A stretch of 64,000 nt of DNA from Oceanospirillum sp964342385. GTDB taxonomy: Bacteria > Pseudomonadota > Gammaproteobacteria > Pseudomonadales > Halomonadaceae. Shown in pieces: positions 35,221 through 45,315 of the stretch. Position 1 is the first letter of the stretch. Every line of letters begins with the position of its first letter. The notes beneath the pieces were generated by a model. The model was not told where the DNA came from. It made no database searches and worked only from the letters and a program-made list of their open reading frames with translations. Where the stretch lies: assembly GCA_964342385.1 (NCBI GenBank), contig CAYFGP010000013.1, positions 1-64,000 on the forward strand, written 5' to 3'. The translations under genes and the position numbers were made by a program.

Positions 35221-36333
35221 ATGCTTAGAAGAACTTCTTTCACATCTGCCGTCAGAGCCAGTCAACTCGGAGTATTACTGGCCGTTTTGGTTATAGGATT
35301 AGGAGCCTGGACCCGCCTGGTTGACGCCGGTCTCGGCTGTCCTGACTGGCCTGGTTGTTACGGCCAGTTAATTGTCCCCACTACACCTGAGCAGTTAGCA
35401 CGGGCGGCCGAGCTCTTCCCCGGTCATATCGTGGAAGCAAGCAAAGGCTGGCCAGAGATGATCCACCGTTATGCCGCCGCGACTCTGGGATTATTGATAC
35501 TCTTTTTAGCCGCTCAGGCGCTGCGTAATCGTCATATTAACGGCTACCCGCAGAAACTGAGCTATATCCTGCTTGGCCTGGTCATTCTGCAGGGCATGTT
35601 CGGTATGTGGACCGTCACCCTGAAACTTTGGCCCCAAGTCGTTGCTCTGCACTTACTCGGCGGTCTAACCACACTCAGCCTGCTCTATATCCTTTCATTA
35701 AGACTGAAACGTCTGGATCAGCGTTTAAACGATATTCAGGGCTGGAGTGAGATGCGCTTTGATAATCTGCTTAATGAACACAGTCAGCAGGAATGGTTTC
35801 TGTTGTGGAAGTTAAGGCACTGGGGTGTTCTGGCCCTGTGTATGCTGATTTTACAGATCGCACTGGGCGGCTGGACCAGCGCCAACTATGCTGCTGTGGC
35901 CTGCCCAGATTTCCCACAATGCCAGGGCCAATGGGCACCTGAGATGTCGATGGAACAAGGTTTTAATTTTAATCAAAGGGTGGGGCCGGATTACCTTGGG
36001 GGACAGTTAGATGGCCCAGCCCGAGTGGCCATTCATCTCACTCATCGTCTGGGGGCTATTGCGACGCTGATTATTGTCGGCGGGATGGCGCTGTATATTA
36101 TGCGCCGACCACTCAACCTGTCCCTGCAACTACGCGCCTTCTGGTTGTTTACCGCACTGGTGCTACAGATCTCCTTGGGCATCGCTAACGTTCTACTTTA
36201 TTTCCCATTGTCATTAGCGGTGATGCACAACCTTGGTGCGGCCTTGATGCTGCTCGTGCTGTGTAATCTGCTCTGGTATCTGTACGCCCTACACCCACCA
36301 CTGCCTTTTGGGGAGGCGATTCGTCATGCCTAA
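35221..36333 (+). CDS. ctaA: Heme A synthase
   Basis: 370 residues with eight predicted helices. The COX15/CtaA motifs TRLVDAGLGCPDWPGCYGQL and the conserved histidines in EMIHRY and HLTHRLGAI are present. It oxidises the C8 methyl of heme O to the formyl group of heme A in the inner membrane. GGAGG at 35211-35215 favours the second of two adjacent ATGs (35221). The gene overlaps ctaB by 8 bp. Confidence 0.95.
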   Translation: MLRRTSFTSAVRASQLGVLLAVLVIGLGAWTRLVDAGLGCPDWPGCYGQLIVPTTPEQLARAAELFPGHIVEASKGWPEMIHRYAAATLGLLILFLAAQALRNRHINGYPQKLSYILLGLVILQGMFGMWTVTLKLWPQVVALHLLGGLTTLSLLYILSLRLKRLDQRLNDIQGWSEMRFDNLLNEHSQQEWFLLWKLRHWGVLALCMLILQIALGGWTSANYAAVACPDFPQCQGQWAPEMSMEQGFNFNQRVGPDYLGGQLDGPARVAIHLTHRLGAIATLIIVGGMALYIMRRPLNLSLQLRAFWLFTALVLQISLGIANVLLYFPLSLAVMHNLGAALMLLVLCNLLWYLYALHPPLPFGEAIRHA

Positions 36334-37228
36334 TTCTCATCATCTACCTACGCCTTCTCTTCGCCATCTGCCTTGGCGCAGTTATTACCAACTGTGCAAG
36401 CCTAAGGTCGTGGCAGTGATGTTACTCACAGCTTTTGTTGGTATGTGTCTGGCACTGCCCGGTGCTCTGCCTGTGGATAAAGTAATTTTTGCCCTGCTGG
36501 GGATAGGCTTAGCCGCAGGCTCTGCCGCAGCCATTAATCATCTGTTGGATGAAAAGATCGACAGTCAGATGACCCGCACCCGTTACCGTCCGTTGCCACA
36601 GGGGCAGTTGAGCCCTAAACAGGTACTGACTTTTGCGCTCTTAATCGGCACATTAGGCATCAGCTTGTTGTTTATCACCGTCAACAGCCTGACGGCTTGG
36701 CTGACTCTGGCTTCATTGATCGGTTATGCGGTGATCTATACCGCATTGTTAAAACGAGCGACGCCACAAAACATCACCATTGGCGGCCTGGCGGGTGCTG
36801 CGCCTCCGCTATTGGGCTGGACCGCGATGACTGGTCAGATCGATAGCTATAGCCTGTTGTTAGTACTGATTATTTTCGCCTGGACACCACCCCATTTCTG
36901 GGCCCTGGCCCTACATCGAAAATCGGAGTATGCCCGCGCTGGTGTGCCCATGCTGCCGGTGACCCATGGGGAAGCCTTTACCAAGCTACAAATCTTGCTT
37001 TACACCGTTTTAATGATATTGACCACAACATTACCCTACGCAACTGGAATGAGTGGTCTACTCTATATTACAGGCGTCATGATTTTGAACGGCCGCTTTT
37101 TACAGCATGTCATCATTCTGTATCGCGGTCAGGATAAACAGGCAGCAATCAGAACCTTCTGGTTCTCGATCCGTTACATCATGTGGCTGTTCGTGGTGTT
37201 ACTGGTGGATCACTATATGCCCATTTGA
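36326..37228 (+). CDS. ctaB: Heme O synthase (protoheme IX farnesyltransferase)
   Basis: 300 residues, a UbiA-type prenyltransferase with about nine helices. The Asp-rich motif NHLLDEKIDSQMTRTRYRPL is complete, as is the second loop around HRKSEYARAGVPMLPV. It attaches a farnesyl chain to heme B to form heme O, the CtaA substrate. The start at 36326, inside the end of ctaA, follows GGGGAGG. Confidence 0.95.
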   Translation: MPNSHHLPTPSLRHLPWRSYYQLCKPKVVAVMLLTAFVGMCLALPGALPVDKVIFALLGIGLAAGSAAAINHLLDEKIDSQMTRTRYRPLPQGQLSPKQVLTFALLIGTLGISLLFITVNSLTAWLTLASLIGYAVIYTALLKRATPQNITIGGLAGAAPPLLGWTAMTGQIDSYSLLLVLIIFAWTPPHFWALALHRKSEYARAGVPMLPVTHGEAFTKLQILLYTVLMILTTTLPYATGMSGLLYITGVMILNGRFLQHVIILYRGQDKQAAIRTFWFSIRYIMWLFVVLLVDHYMPI

Positions 37229-37305
37229 GGCAATACAATAATAAAACAGCACGTTCTACTTACTGCAAATGATCTGTAAAAACCCTAACGGGTAAGGAGG
37301 TTGTC

Positions 37306-37905
37306 ATGCTGCAACATATGTTTGGCGTGATCTATCACCCTAAAGCTGAATGGCAGTTTATCAAACAGGAAAAATACACCTGGCTGGACTGCTATAAAAA
37401 CGATATTTTCTGGCTTGCCGCCATCCCCCCTTTAAGTATTTTTATCGGTACCACCCAGATGGGCTGGAGCATTGCCGGTGGCGATTATATCCGTCTGACC
37501 GTCGCCAGCGCTCTGCCGATTGCAATAGCTTTCTATTTTGCTCTGCTGATTGGCGTTTATGCTATGGCTCATGCAGTGCACTGGATGGAAAAAACCTATG
37601 GTGCCGATGCCAGTTTTGACCGCTGTATGGTACTGACCACCTTTACCTCCACACCACTCTTTATGGCCGGGTTTGCTGGACTCTGGCCCATGTTGTGGTT
37701 TGTGGTCATAGTGGGGTTAGTTGCCCTCTGCTATACCATTTATCTGCTCTATAACGGCGTAGAAACCATTATGGAGATACCAGAAGAGCAGGCCTTCCTG
37801 TTCGGCACGTCTATATTAACCGTGGGGTTGGTTGTACTGGTCGGCATGATTACCGGTAGCGTACTACTCTGGGGTATGGGGATGATGCCAGTCTTTATCA
37901 GTTGA
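37306..37905 (+). CDS. Yip1-domain membrane protein
   Basis: 199 residues with five hydrophobic helices and the Yip1/DUF1282 look: the N-terminal FGVIYHPKAEWQFIKQE, then a long membrane region containing YLLYNGVETIMEIPEEQA. GGAGG lies upstream of the ATG. It follows ctaB, where a SCO1 copper chaperone gene is often found, but it shows no SCO features. Function unknown. Confidence 0.75.
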   Translation: MLQHMFGVIYHPKAEWQFIKQEKYTWLDCYKNDIFWLAAIPPLSIFIGTTQMGWSIAGGDYIRLTVASALPIAIAFYFALLIGVYAMAHAVHWMEKTYGADASFDRCMVLTTFTSTPLFMAGFAGLWPMLWFVVIVGLVALCYTIYLLYNGVETIMEIPEEQAFLFGTSILTVGLVVLVGMITGSVLLWGMGMMPVFIS

Positions 37906-37935
37906 CATTGAACTACGCCCTAACCGTCCCATAGA

Positions 37936-37989
37936 GACTGACAAGTTCTAGATGACTGATAAGTTTTAGAGCACTGATAGATTTACTGT
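37936..37989 (+). repeat. 18-bp tandem repeat, three units
   Basis: Units 37936-37953, 37954-37971 and 37972-37989 share GACTGATAAGTTTTAGA-like sequence. They start 30 bp after the Yip1 stop. Confidence 0.7.
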
Positions 37990-38084
37990 TTATAAATGGG
38001 TTAGCTACAAATCACCGTTATGAAGTTCTCCGTTGTTGTTAGTTTGTTGTTGGTTGGAAGCATGTGTTTTACAAAGCCATGATT

Positions 38085-38113
38085 AGCCGGGCTCAGGAAG
38101 CCCGGCTTTTTTT
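38085..38113 (+). terminator. Terminator of the cox/heme cluster
   Basis: A perfect 8-bp GC-rich stem AGCCGGGC/GCCCGGCT (38085-38092 with 38100-38107) followed by a T-run. Confidence 0.85.
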
Positions 38114-38230
38114 CATCTCCATTGGATTTGAGATCTGACTTTTTGCTTTCCAGTCCCCATCCTCTCGCCTACAATCCACGCCTCAACCGATACCCTCACA
38201 TACTCACTTTGATTGCACCTGATACTCACT

Positions 38231-39163
38231 ATGGCCCGAAATCGCTCTGGAAAAAATTCACCTGCGGCACCACTTCCGATTCGTGATGGTGTAGCCCCCA
38301 GCTACCTGAACTTACCACCGGGAGAATGGCCTGATCTGTTGAGTTTTCTGATTGAACGTTTTCCTCATATGCCCGCAGGGGTATTAAAAAGCCGTCTGGA
38401 AAAGGGTGAGCTGGTGGATGATCAGGGGCAGGCCTATCGGGTTGATAGCCCTTATCAGTCTAATCAACGCGTGTGGTATTACCGAGAAGTGCCTGATGAA
38501 AAGCCGGTACCGTTTGAAGAAACGATCATCTATCAGGATGATTTGATCGTTATCGCAGACAAACCTCACTGGTTATCAACCATTCCTGCTGGACGTCATC
38601 TAAAAGAGACCCTACTGATTCGGTTACGCAAAAAGCTTAACCTACCGGAAATGGCCCCTTCTCACCGTCTGGATCGGGAAACAGCCGGTCTAGTACTGCT
38701 GTGTAAACAACCACAACATCGTGGCTCTTATCAGACCATGTTCCAGCAGCGTAATGTGCGTAAAAATTATCTGGCGGTAGCCCCTGTGCGGGAAGATCTC
38801 AACTATCCCCATATTCACAAATCCAATATTGTTCGTGGCGAGACCTTTTTCACCATGCAGGAAGCAGAAGGCGAAGCGAATAGTGAAACCGAGGTTAACC
38901 TGATTCATCAACAGGGTGAACGCGGGTTGTATCTGCTAAAACCCCATACAGGTAAACAACATCAACTGCGGGTGCATATGTCTTCACTGGGCATGGCTTT
39001 GGAGAATGATCCCTGGTATCCGGTTGTGCAGCCGGAAGCGGATCATGAAGATTACAGCCAACCACTACAGCTGTTAGCTTATACCCTGGAATTTACCGAT
39101 CCGGTGACCGGTGAACCTCGTTTCTTCCAAAGCAAGCGCCAGCTAAGCATTGCTCATCCCTGA
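38231..39163 (+). CDS. RluA-family pseudouridine synthase
   Basis: 310 residues from ATG 38231; a TTG at 38213 in the same frame is less likely. An S4-like N-terminal part (about 40-80) is followed by the catalytic domain with HRLDRETAGL, where Asp is the nucleophile, and the HTGKQHQLRVHMSSLG motif III. It isomerises uridines in rRNA or tRNA; which sites cannot be told from the sequence. It stands alone and ends at a bidirectional terminator. Confidence 0.9.
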   Translation: MARNRSGKNSPAAPLPIRDGVAPSYLNLPPGEWPDLLSFLIERFPHMPAGVLKSRLEKGELVDDQGQAYRVDSPYQSNQRVWYYREVPDEKPVPFEETIIYQDDLIVIADKPHWLSTIPAGRHLKETLLIRLRKKLNLPEMAPSHRLDRETAGLVLLCKQPQHRGSYQTMFQQRNVRKNYLAVAPVREDLNYPHIHKSNIVRGETFFTMQEAEGEANSETEVNLIHQQGERGLYLLKPHTGKQHQLRVHMSSLGMALENDPWYPVVQPEADHEDYSQPLQLLAYTLEFTDPVTGEPRFFQSKRQLSIAHP

Positions 39164-39265
39164 CGAGCCATATGTAGGTGGCTAATCTCAATATCATTAA
39201 GAAACTAAATTGAGAAACTAAAACACTCGCAAGCCCCTCACATCCTTCTCACAAAAAAGCGCTCA

Positions 39266-39309
39266 TAAAAAAGCCCACACCCTCCTCAAAAAAACAGTGG
39301 GCTTTTTTT
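39266..39309. terminator. Bidirectional terminator between RluA-like gene and giant GGDEF gene
   Basis: AAAAAAGCCCAC (39267-39278) pairs with GTGGGCTTTTTT (39297-39308). A-run and T-run flanks suit both convergent genes. Confidence 0.85.
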
Positions 39310-39355
39310 ATCAATACGTTATAAAGCAAACAATCGGAATAACACTGATCTGAAT

Positions 39356-42300
39356 TTATATCGTCCAATCAGAGCCCGAACCCTCAGCTAAATCAGAAAT
39401 AATCTGATTACGCCCTTGGGCCTTGGCCTGATAAAGCAAACGATCCGCCCTATTCAGACCTTCATCCAGTGACTCATGATGCAGCCATTCAGTCACACCA
39501 CCACTACTGGTAAAGCGAATCTGCTGCTCTTCAAAGCTCAGAGTCAGCTCAGAAATATTGTGACAGAGACGGTCCAGAATCTCTTTGGCCTGCTCCAGGG
39601 TGACATCAGTCAGCAGTAACGCAAACTCCTCACCACCGACTCGTCCCAACAGATCCTTCTCCCGCAATGATTCCTGCACCAACTGGACGAACTGCTTCAG
39701 CACCTCATCACCGGCGGCATGACCATAGTTATCATTCAGACGCTTAAAGTGATCCAGATCCAGCATGGCGATACACAGTGAAGCTTGAGGATGCGCCTGA
39801 CGAATTTCCAACGGCAGATCAAAAAACGCCCTACGGTTATAAGCTCCGGTCAGTGGATCGGTATTTGCCTGTTGATGCAGTTGATGCTCCCGATGTTTAT
39901 GGTCAGTGATATCACGAATCGCAGCAAACAATCCTTTCCCGGAATCAAGATCGATAGCTGCCGCAGAGAACATCGCCCAGAAAGGCTTACCAGTATGGGT
40001 TTTCAGTTGGCACTCGAAATCATTCACCGCACCCTCAAGCTGCAATTGCTGCAACATATCCAAGCGGTCCTGCTCGTTGACGTAGAAATTACGGGCATTC
40101 TCCTTAGCAAACGCTTCCTGGCTGATCTCAAACTGCTGCAATAAACGCTCATTGCCTTCAATCAGCTCACCATGAGGACCTGAGACCACAAATGGAATCG
40201 GCAGCGCCTGTAGAATCGCTTCCAGATGCTGGTTTTTCTTATTCAGCTGATGAGTACGCTCTGCAACGGTCGCTTCCAATTGCTCGTTATAGCTCTGCAG
40301 TTGATCGTAATAACGGGTATTCAGATAAGTAATGGCAAATTGGCCTGCTAACAGTTCCATCACCCGCGCCTTCTGCGCGGTAAACAGATTACGTGTTGCG
40401 TTATGCTCCAGATAAAGCACACCGATAAACTCATCGTGAGCAATCAAAGGCAAAGCCATCACCGAGCGTACCTGACGCTGCTGAATATCCTGCTCCAGCA
40501 TATAGTCGCCCACATTGGCCGCATCTTTCAGGATCAACGTATTCTGACTGTTATAACAGTAGTTCAGGATACTCTCTGGTAAGAAACCCTCGACCTCCTG
40601 CCCCTCTTTCAGCTGCCCCTCACAACACAATGCCAGAAGGTTCCAGTGTTTCTCTGAGTTGTTGCCCGAGTCTTCCCCATTACGCTGGAAAAAGGCCACT
40701 CGGCGTGCCCCTGTAGCACTGGTGGCTCGCTGCAGTACCCGCTCGATCAATTCAGGCGTCGAACACTGCTGGGAGATATCCTGAGATGCGGTCAGTACCG
40801 ATTGCCAATCCAGGCTATGACCACCCACTAACAGATGCCGATCACTGATCTGGGTTAACAAACGCTCCATCTCATCCGCTTTGGCGTATGCGCCCCAGCT
40901 CTGATACACCTGCAACGCCTGCTCCAGATAAGCTCGAGCCATACTGATTTGCTGCTGTTTATAGCGATAACGGGCACTGCGCTCACAGGCCAGTGCTTCT
41001 AACAGAGCAAAACCAGACTGGCGGGCGTAGTGAATCGCTTTATCGTAACAACAGATCGCTTCGACACTATCACCATCAACATTATGCTGCTCCGCCTGAA
41101 TCAGATGGAATCCCACCGCAAAGTTATGAGGATTAAGCTGATACCAGGTCTGATATTTCTGCCAGGCGGCTTCCTGCCATGCTTGCTGATGTTCCGTTAA
41201 CTCTTGCCCCTGCTGTTGATACGCCAACAGGCAGAGCAAATTAAATAGGGTATAAACGGCTTCATGAAAAATGCCTTCATCCAGATCATCCATAGCCAGA
41301 TCAGGAGATAACGCTACCTCTAACGCCGACTGATAGTTACCAAACAGATAGCCCTGCAATAAACGCCCTAACAGGCGGTCATACTTGCCACACATATAGT
41401 GGGTATCGCGGAAGTGCTGTAGCGCCTGCTGCTCGTAACCCGGCTCATGGTCCAGGTTCTGACTGTTATCCAATGTGCCTTGCAAAATATGCAACAGATT
41501 GCACTGTAGGCGACTGAGATAAACCTGTGCGGGTTGTTTGATCTGCTCACAGGTCGTGGCTACCTGCTCCGTTCTTTGCAATAACAACTCCAAAGAGGGC
41601 GTCGAGACCAAATCCGCATAAAAACCAAAGATATAACTGTGCACGCCCCAGTAATAATCGCCCTGATCCAAACACTGATGATAGGCGTTATCCCGTACCT
41701 GAGTCCCCACCTGCAACGACTTCTGCCACGGCAGAATAAAGTTACAGCGCATCATCAACAGACGCCCCTCTAACAGAGGATTTGCCGGATAGTCCTTGGC
41801 GATTTCAGAGGAATAGTGAGCGGCTTCAAAGGCGGTATCGTAATCCTTCAGCACCTTGGTACACATCAGACCATACATCATAAAGACATAGCTGGAGTAG
41901 GGGCTGTTGCCCTGCTCACGGGTCAGCTTCAGTAGGCCTAAAATAGTTAACGGGAATAATAGTGAACCCGAGTTATAACAGCAGGGCTGCATCGCCATCA
42001 GGATATCCAGCGTCTGCAGTACCTTCGTATCCGTGGTCGCAGGCTGCTTGGCTAACTCTGCAAACGGCATCTGCTGCAAACCTTGTTGTGCCTCACCAAT
42101 TGCCGCACCAATATCATCCATAGTTGGCTGTGCAGGCAAAGGCCATTCCAGAGCCTCTAAAGCACTTAAACCCTGAGCAATCGCCGCCTGTAGTTCACCA
42201 TAACGGGTGTATTGGGTAATCAAAATGGCGCTAAAGCGGGTTTTTAATGCCTGATCATAACATTGCTTATAAATCTCATCTTTCAGCGCTTCTGCCGTCT

Positions 42301-44713
42301 GATATTCACCGGCCAGATAGAGACATTCCAGCTTTTCCAGGCTGGCATCAATTAACAAAGCATCATCAGGCGCACAGCTAGAATGTTCAGCCGAGCAACT
42401 CACCTCCGCCAATTCAGTGATGCGCTGGTTTAATGCAAAGACCTGATCCAGATAGTTCACTGCTGTACTGTAAGCGGTTGCCGCTTTCGCCTTGAGCGCC
42501 GCTCTATGATTAAGCTGAATCACCTGCTGGCATTCAGCAACGTCTAGCAGATGCAGGGCCTGATTAAAGTGGGTGACTAGCTGAAAACAGTGCTCTTCAA
42601 TACCGTTATCATCCAGATCCTGTAACAACAAACAGCCCAACTGATAATGGGTGTGTAAACGAGCCTCATCACTCCATTTGGAATAGGCCGCCTGCTGTAC
42701 CCTATCGTGCAGAAAACGGGCAGAACGGATTTCACTATCGGCCTCTGTCGCATGCGAACGCACCGGCACCAACAAACCTTCTGCAAAGATGGGTTGCAGT
42801 CGCTCCAATAACGCCTGGCCAGATATCTGATTCAGCTGCTGTAGCAACTCAAGAGAGAAGCTAGCCCCAATACAGGCCGCTTGTTGCAATAATAACTGCT
42901 GCGGATCCGGTAGCCGGTCAATCTTATGCAGCATCAGTTCAACCACATTATCGGTCATGCACTGCTGATCAATATCGGTTACCGACCAACGCCAGTTGGC
43001 GTCCTGATAATCAAAATGCAGTAACTCCCGTTGATACAGTTCCTGCATAAACTGACGGAAAAAGAAGGGGTTACCGCCAGTTTTCTGATACACCAACTGC
43101 GTCAGATTGGTCACCTGTTCCGGTTGTTGCTGCACCGTATCCGCAATCAGCTGCTGCACGGTAGGTTGTTTTAACGGTTGCAGGACTAGCTGGCGTAAGC
43201 GGCTGCTGTTACCCAGCTCAGCCAGCATACGAATAAAGGGATGACGCTCATCCACTTCATTATCACGATACGCCCCAAGAATCAGGCAGTAATGACTATC
43301 CGCATCGGATAACAGTAGATGCAACAGATTAATACTGGCCAGATCTGCCCATTGCAGGTCATCAATAAAGATCACTAGAGGTTTGTTCGATACACAGATC
43401 TCATGGACAAACTGCAGAAAGGTACGGTTAAAGCGGTTTTGTTGCTCTTCCGGCCCTAGCTGTGGCAACTCGGGTTGCGGCCCCAGTAGACGCCCCAGTT
43501 CAGGCAATAGATCCACCAATACCTGACCATTCGGCTGTAAGGCTTGATTCAAACGCTGGCGCCACTCACTGACCTCTTGATCTGGCAGCGACAATAGATA
43601 ACGAATAAAGTGATTAAACGCCTGCACCAGGGCACTATAAGGCGTGCCCCGCTGATATTGATCAAACTTACCAAAGACAAACAGGCCGTTGGATTTCAGA
43701 ATTGGCTTATGAATCTCATGCACCAGTGCCGATTTGCCCACACCGGAATAACCACCGATTAACAGTGCTTCCGACGGACCTTCCGCCACACGCTCAAAGG
43801 CCTGTAATAGCTGAGCGGTTTCCTCTTCTCGACCATAAAGCCGCTGCGGAATATGCAGACGATCCGAGATATCACTGCGTTCCGATAGATCCGTTAACGA
43901 CTCCCCCGCCAGACAGCTTTGACGAATTTTATGCAGATCCTGCAGCACACCAGCACAGCTTTGGTAACGGTTATCCGCCTCTTTCTCTAATAACAGGCTA
44001 AGCAGTTGATTGATCGCTAAATGCACACAAGGGTGCTGAAGTTCCGGTAATTGCGGCTGACCAGAGATATGGCCATAAGCGATCTCATGCTCACCATTCA
44101 GATGGACAAAAGGAGGTTGGCCAGAGAATAACCAGGTTAATACACAACCCAGAGCATACAGATCGGTGCGGTTGTCCAGCAGGCGATCCACAGGATAACT
44201 CTGCTCCGGGGAGAGATAATGAGCCTCAGAAAACAGCGGACGGTAGGCATTAATTCCGATAGAGCTTTTGGCACAATAGCGGGCACTGCTCAGATCCATA
44301 ATCTGCACCTGAGACAGATCCTGGCTGATCAAAAATACCGAAGGGCGCAATGAAAGATGGAAAATATCCCGTTCATGCAAGCTACTGACGGCTTCTGTCA
44401 GGCTGATCGCCAGAGTCAGTTTATCTTTTAGAGACAGTAACTGACGATCCAACTGAGATAAGACCTGTTTCAATTCGGTGGCATAAAACAGCTGAGGGTC
44501 ACCATTCTGATAACCCTTTGGGATCAACTCAGGTACCTGAGCCCCCATCAGGGTATTAAATATCACCTGTTCATGCTTATGAGCAGCTACGGCCTGAAAA
44601 ACCGGTAACTGGCTGGGCCAGCTGCGTTGAAATCCCTTTTTACTCTGTTGTTGCTGTGCACTGATCTGAAGATAAGCATCCAAGATCTGGATCTCGTTAT
44701 TCTCTGGCGTCAT
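39356..44713 (-). CDS. Giant pseudokinase-AAA ATPase-GAF-PAS-GGDEF signalling protein
   Basis: 1785 residues from ATG 44713. The N-terminus is a Ser/Thr kinase-like fold (about 1-265) with degenerate catalysis: HRD-type loop reads HLSLRPSVF (119-127) and DFG reads DLS, and no clear ATP lysine is seen, though LSPEQ and DLYALGCVL remain. Next is an AAA-type ATPase with Walker A GGYSGVGKS (320-328) and Walker B LVIFIDDLQWAD. A long TPR-like helical region, GAF (about 1310-1460), PAS (1490-1600) and GGDEF (1610-1770) follow. GGEEF is intact with an REKD inhibitory site. Related kinase/ATPase proteins normally end in a histidine kinase; here the output is c-di-GMP. Single gene. Confidence 0.9.
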   Translation of the reverse strand: MTPENNEIQILDAYLQISAQQQQSKKGFQRSWPSQLPVFQAVAAHKHEQVIFNTLMGAQVPELIPKGYQNGDPQLFYATELKQVLSQLDRQLLSLKDKLTLAISLTEAVSSLHERDIFHLSLRPSVFLISQDLSQVQIMDLSSARYCAKSSIGINAYRPLFSEAHYLSPEQSYPVDRLLDNRTDLYALGCVLTWLFSGQPPFVHLNGEHEIAYGHISGQPQLPELQHPCVHLAINQLLSLLLEKEADNRYQSCAGVLQDLHKIRQSCLAGESLTDLSERSDISDRLHIPQRLYGREEETAQLLQAFERVAEGPSEALLIGGYSGVGKSALVHEIHKPILKSNGLFVFGKFDQYQRGTPYSALVQAFNHFIRYLLSLPDQEVSEWRQRLNQALQPNGQVLVDLLPELGRLLGPQPELPQLGPEEQQNRFNRTFLQFVHEICVSNKPLVIFIDDLQWADLASINLLHLLLSDADSHYCLILGAYRDNEVDERHPFIRMLAELGNSSRLRQLVLQPLKQPTVQQLIADTVQQQPEQVTNLTQLVYQKTGGNPFFFRQFMQELYQRELLHFDYQDANWRWSVTDIDQQCMTDNVVELMLHKIDRLPDPQQLLLQQAACIGASFSLELLQQLNQISGQALLERLQPIFAEGLLVPVRSHATEADSEIRSARFLHDRVQQAAYSKWSDEARLHTHYQLGCLLLQDLDDNGIEEHCFQLVTHFNQALHLLDVAECQQVIQLNHRAALKAKAATAYSTAVNYLDQVFALNQRITELAEVSCSAEHSSCAPDDALLIDASLEKLECLYLAGEYQTAEALKDEIYKQCYDQALKTRFSAILITQYTRYGELQAAIAQGLSALEALEWPLPAQPTMDDIGAAIGEAQQGLQQMPFAELAKQPATTDTKVLQTLDILMAMQPCCYNSGSLLFPLTILGLLKLTREQGNSPYSSYVFMMYGLMCTKVLKDYDTAFEAAHYSSEIAKDYPANPLLEGRLLMMRCNFILPWQKSLQVGTQVRDNAYHQCLDQGDYYWGVHSYIFGFYADLVSTPSLELLLQRTEQVATTCEQIKQPAQVYLSRLQCNLLHILQGTLDNSQNLDHEPGYEQQALQHFRDTHYMCGKYDRLLGRLLQGYLFGNYQSALEVALSPDLAMDDLDEGIFHEAVYTLFNLLCLLAYQQQGQELTEHQQAWQEAAWQKYQTWYQLNPHNFAVGFHLIQAEQHNVDGDSVEAICCYDKAIHYARQSGFALLEALACERSARYRYKQQQISMARAYLEQALQVYQSWGAYAKADEMERLLTQISDRHLLVGGHSLDWQSVLTASQDISQQCSTPELIERVLQRATSATGARRVAFFQRNGEDSGNNSEKHWNLLALCCEGQLKEGQEVEGFLPESILNYCYNSQNTLILKDAANVGDYMLEQDIQQRQVRSVMALPLIAHDEFIGVLYLEHNATRNLFTAQKARVMELLAGQFAITYLNTRYYDQLQSYNEQLEATVAERTHQLNKKNQHLEAILQALPIPFVVSGPHGELIEGNERLLQQFEISQEAFAKENARNFYVNEQDRLDMLQQLQLEGAVNDFECQLKTHTGKPFWAMFSAAAIDLDSGKGLFAAIRDITDHKHREHQLHQQANTDPLTGAYNRRAFFDLPLEIRQAHPQASLCIAMLDLDHFKRLNDNYGHAAGDEVLKQFVQLVQESLREKDLLGRVGGEEFALLLTDVTLEQAKEILDRLCHNISELTLSFEEQQIRFTSSGGVTEWLHHESLDEGLNRADRLLYQAKAQGRNQIISDLAEGSGSDWTI

Positions 44714-44911
44714 AACTGTTCTCAAAGGGACTCGGTATTTATCAAGATAGCTGGCGCTTACATAATTCTAAAAGACTCAAAGACATCGCGGTTATAAGAG
44801 TTAAAAGTCTAATTTAGAGCTACGCTTATGTTTATTTTAGAGATTAACATATTTGTTTACCCTAATCGGAAAACAACCGAATATTCCCCCTTAGACTTGT
44901 GAGGTATTGCG

Positions 44912-45223
44912 ATGTACAAATTAGCTTTTTTTGTGCCTGAATCCCATCTGGAAAGTGTTAAGTCAGCCGTATTTGCTACAGGTGCGGGCAAAATTGGTGA
45001 TTACGATCATTGCTGCTGGCAGATCAAAGGCCAGGGACAGTTCAGAGCCCTAGAAGGTAGTAACCCCTTTATCGGTCAACAAGGACAGGTAGAAACAGTG
45101 GAAGAGTATCGGGTGGAGCTGGTGTGTTCCGATGAACTGATCAGGGATGCAGTTGCAGCGATGAAGCAGGCTCATCCTTATGAGGAACCTGCCTATGATG
45201 TGTTTATGTTGGCGGATTTATAA
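44912..45223 (+). CDS. NIF3/YqfO-like small protein
   Basis: 103 residues matching the stand-alone C-terminal module of NIF3/YqfO proteins. It opens YKLAFFVPESHLESVKSAVF and contains the conserved GKIGDYDHCCWQ and HPYEEPAYDVF motifs. The fold is a PII-like ferredoxin domain. GAGGT precedes the ATG. Function unknown; the family is widely conserved. Confidence 0.85.
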   Translation: MYKLAFFVPESHLESVKSAVFATGAGKIGDYDHCCWQIKGQGQFRALEGSNPFIGQQGQVETVEEYRVELVCSDELIRDAVAAMKQAHPYEEPAYDVFMLADL

Positions 45224-45315
45224 TGGTTCTCTAAATAGATCTATTAATGGCTCACAAACCATGACCTGCAGTTACTAGCTGCAGCCATTCATTTAGTAGT
45301 CGCTGCAATCCATTA

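Larger units (their letters stand above)
37906..38230. other. Non-coding stretch after the cox cluster
   Basis: Contains an 18-bp tandem repeat (37936-37989) and a strong terminator (38085-38113). Otherwise nothing is supported. Confidence 0.6.
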
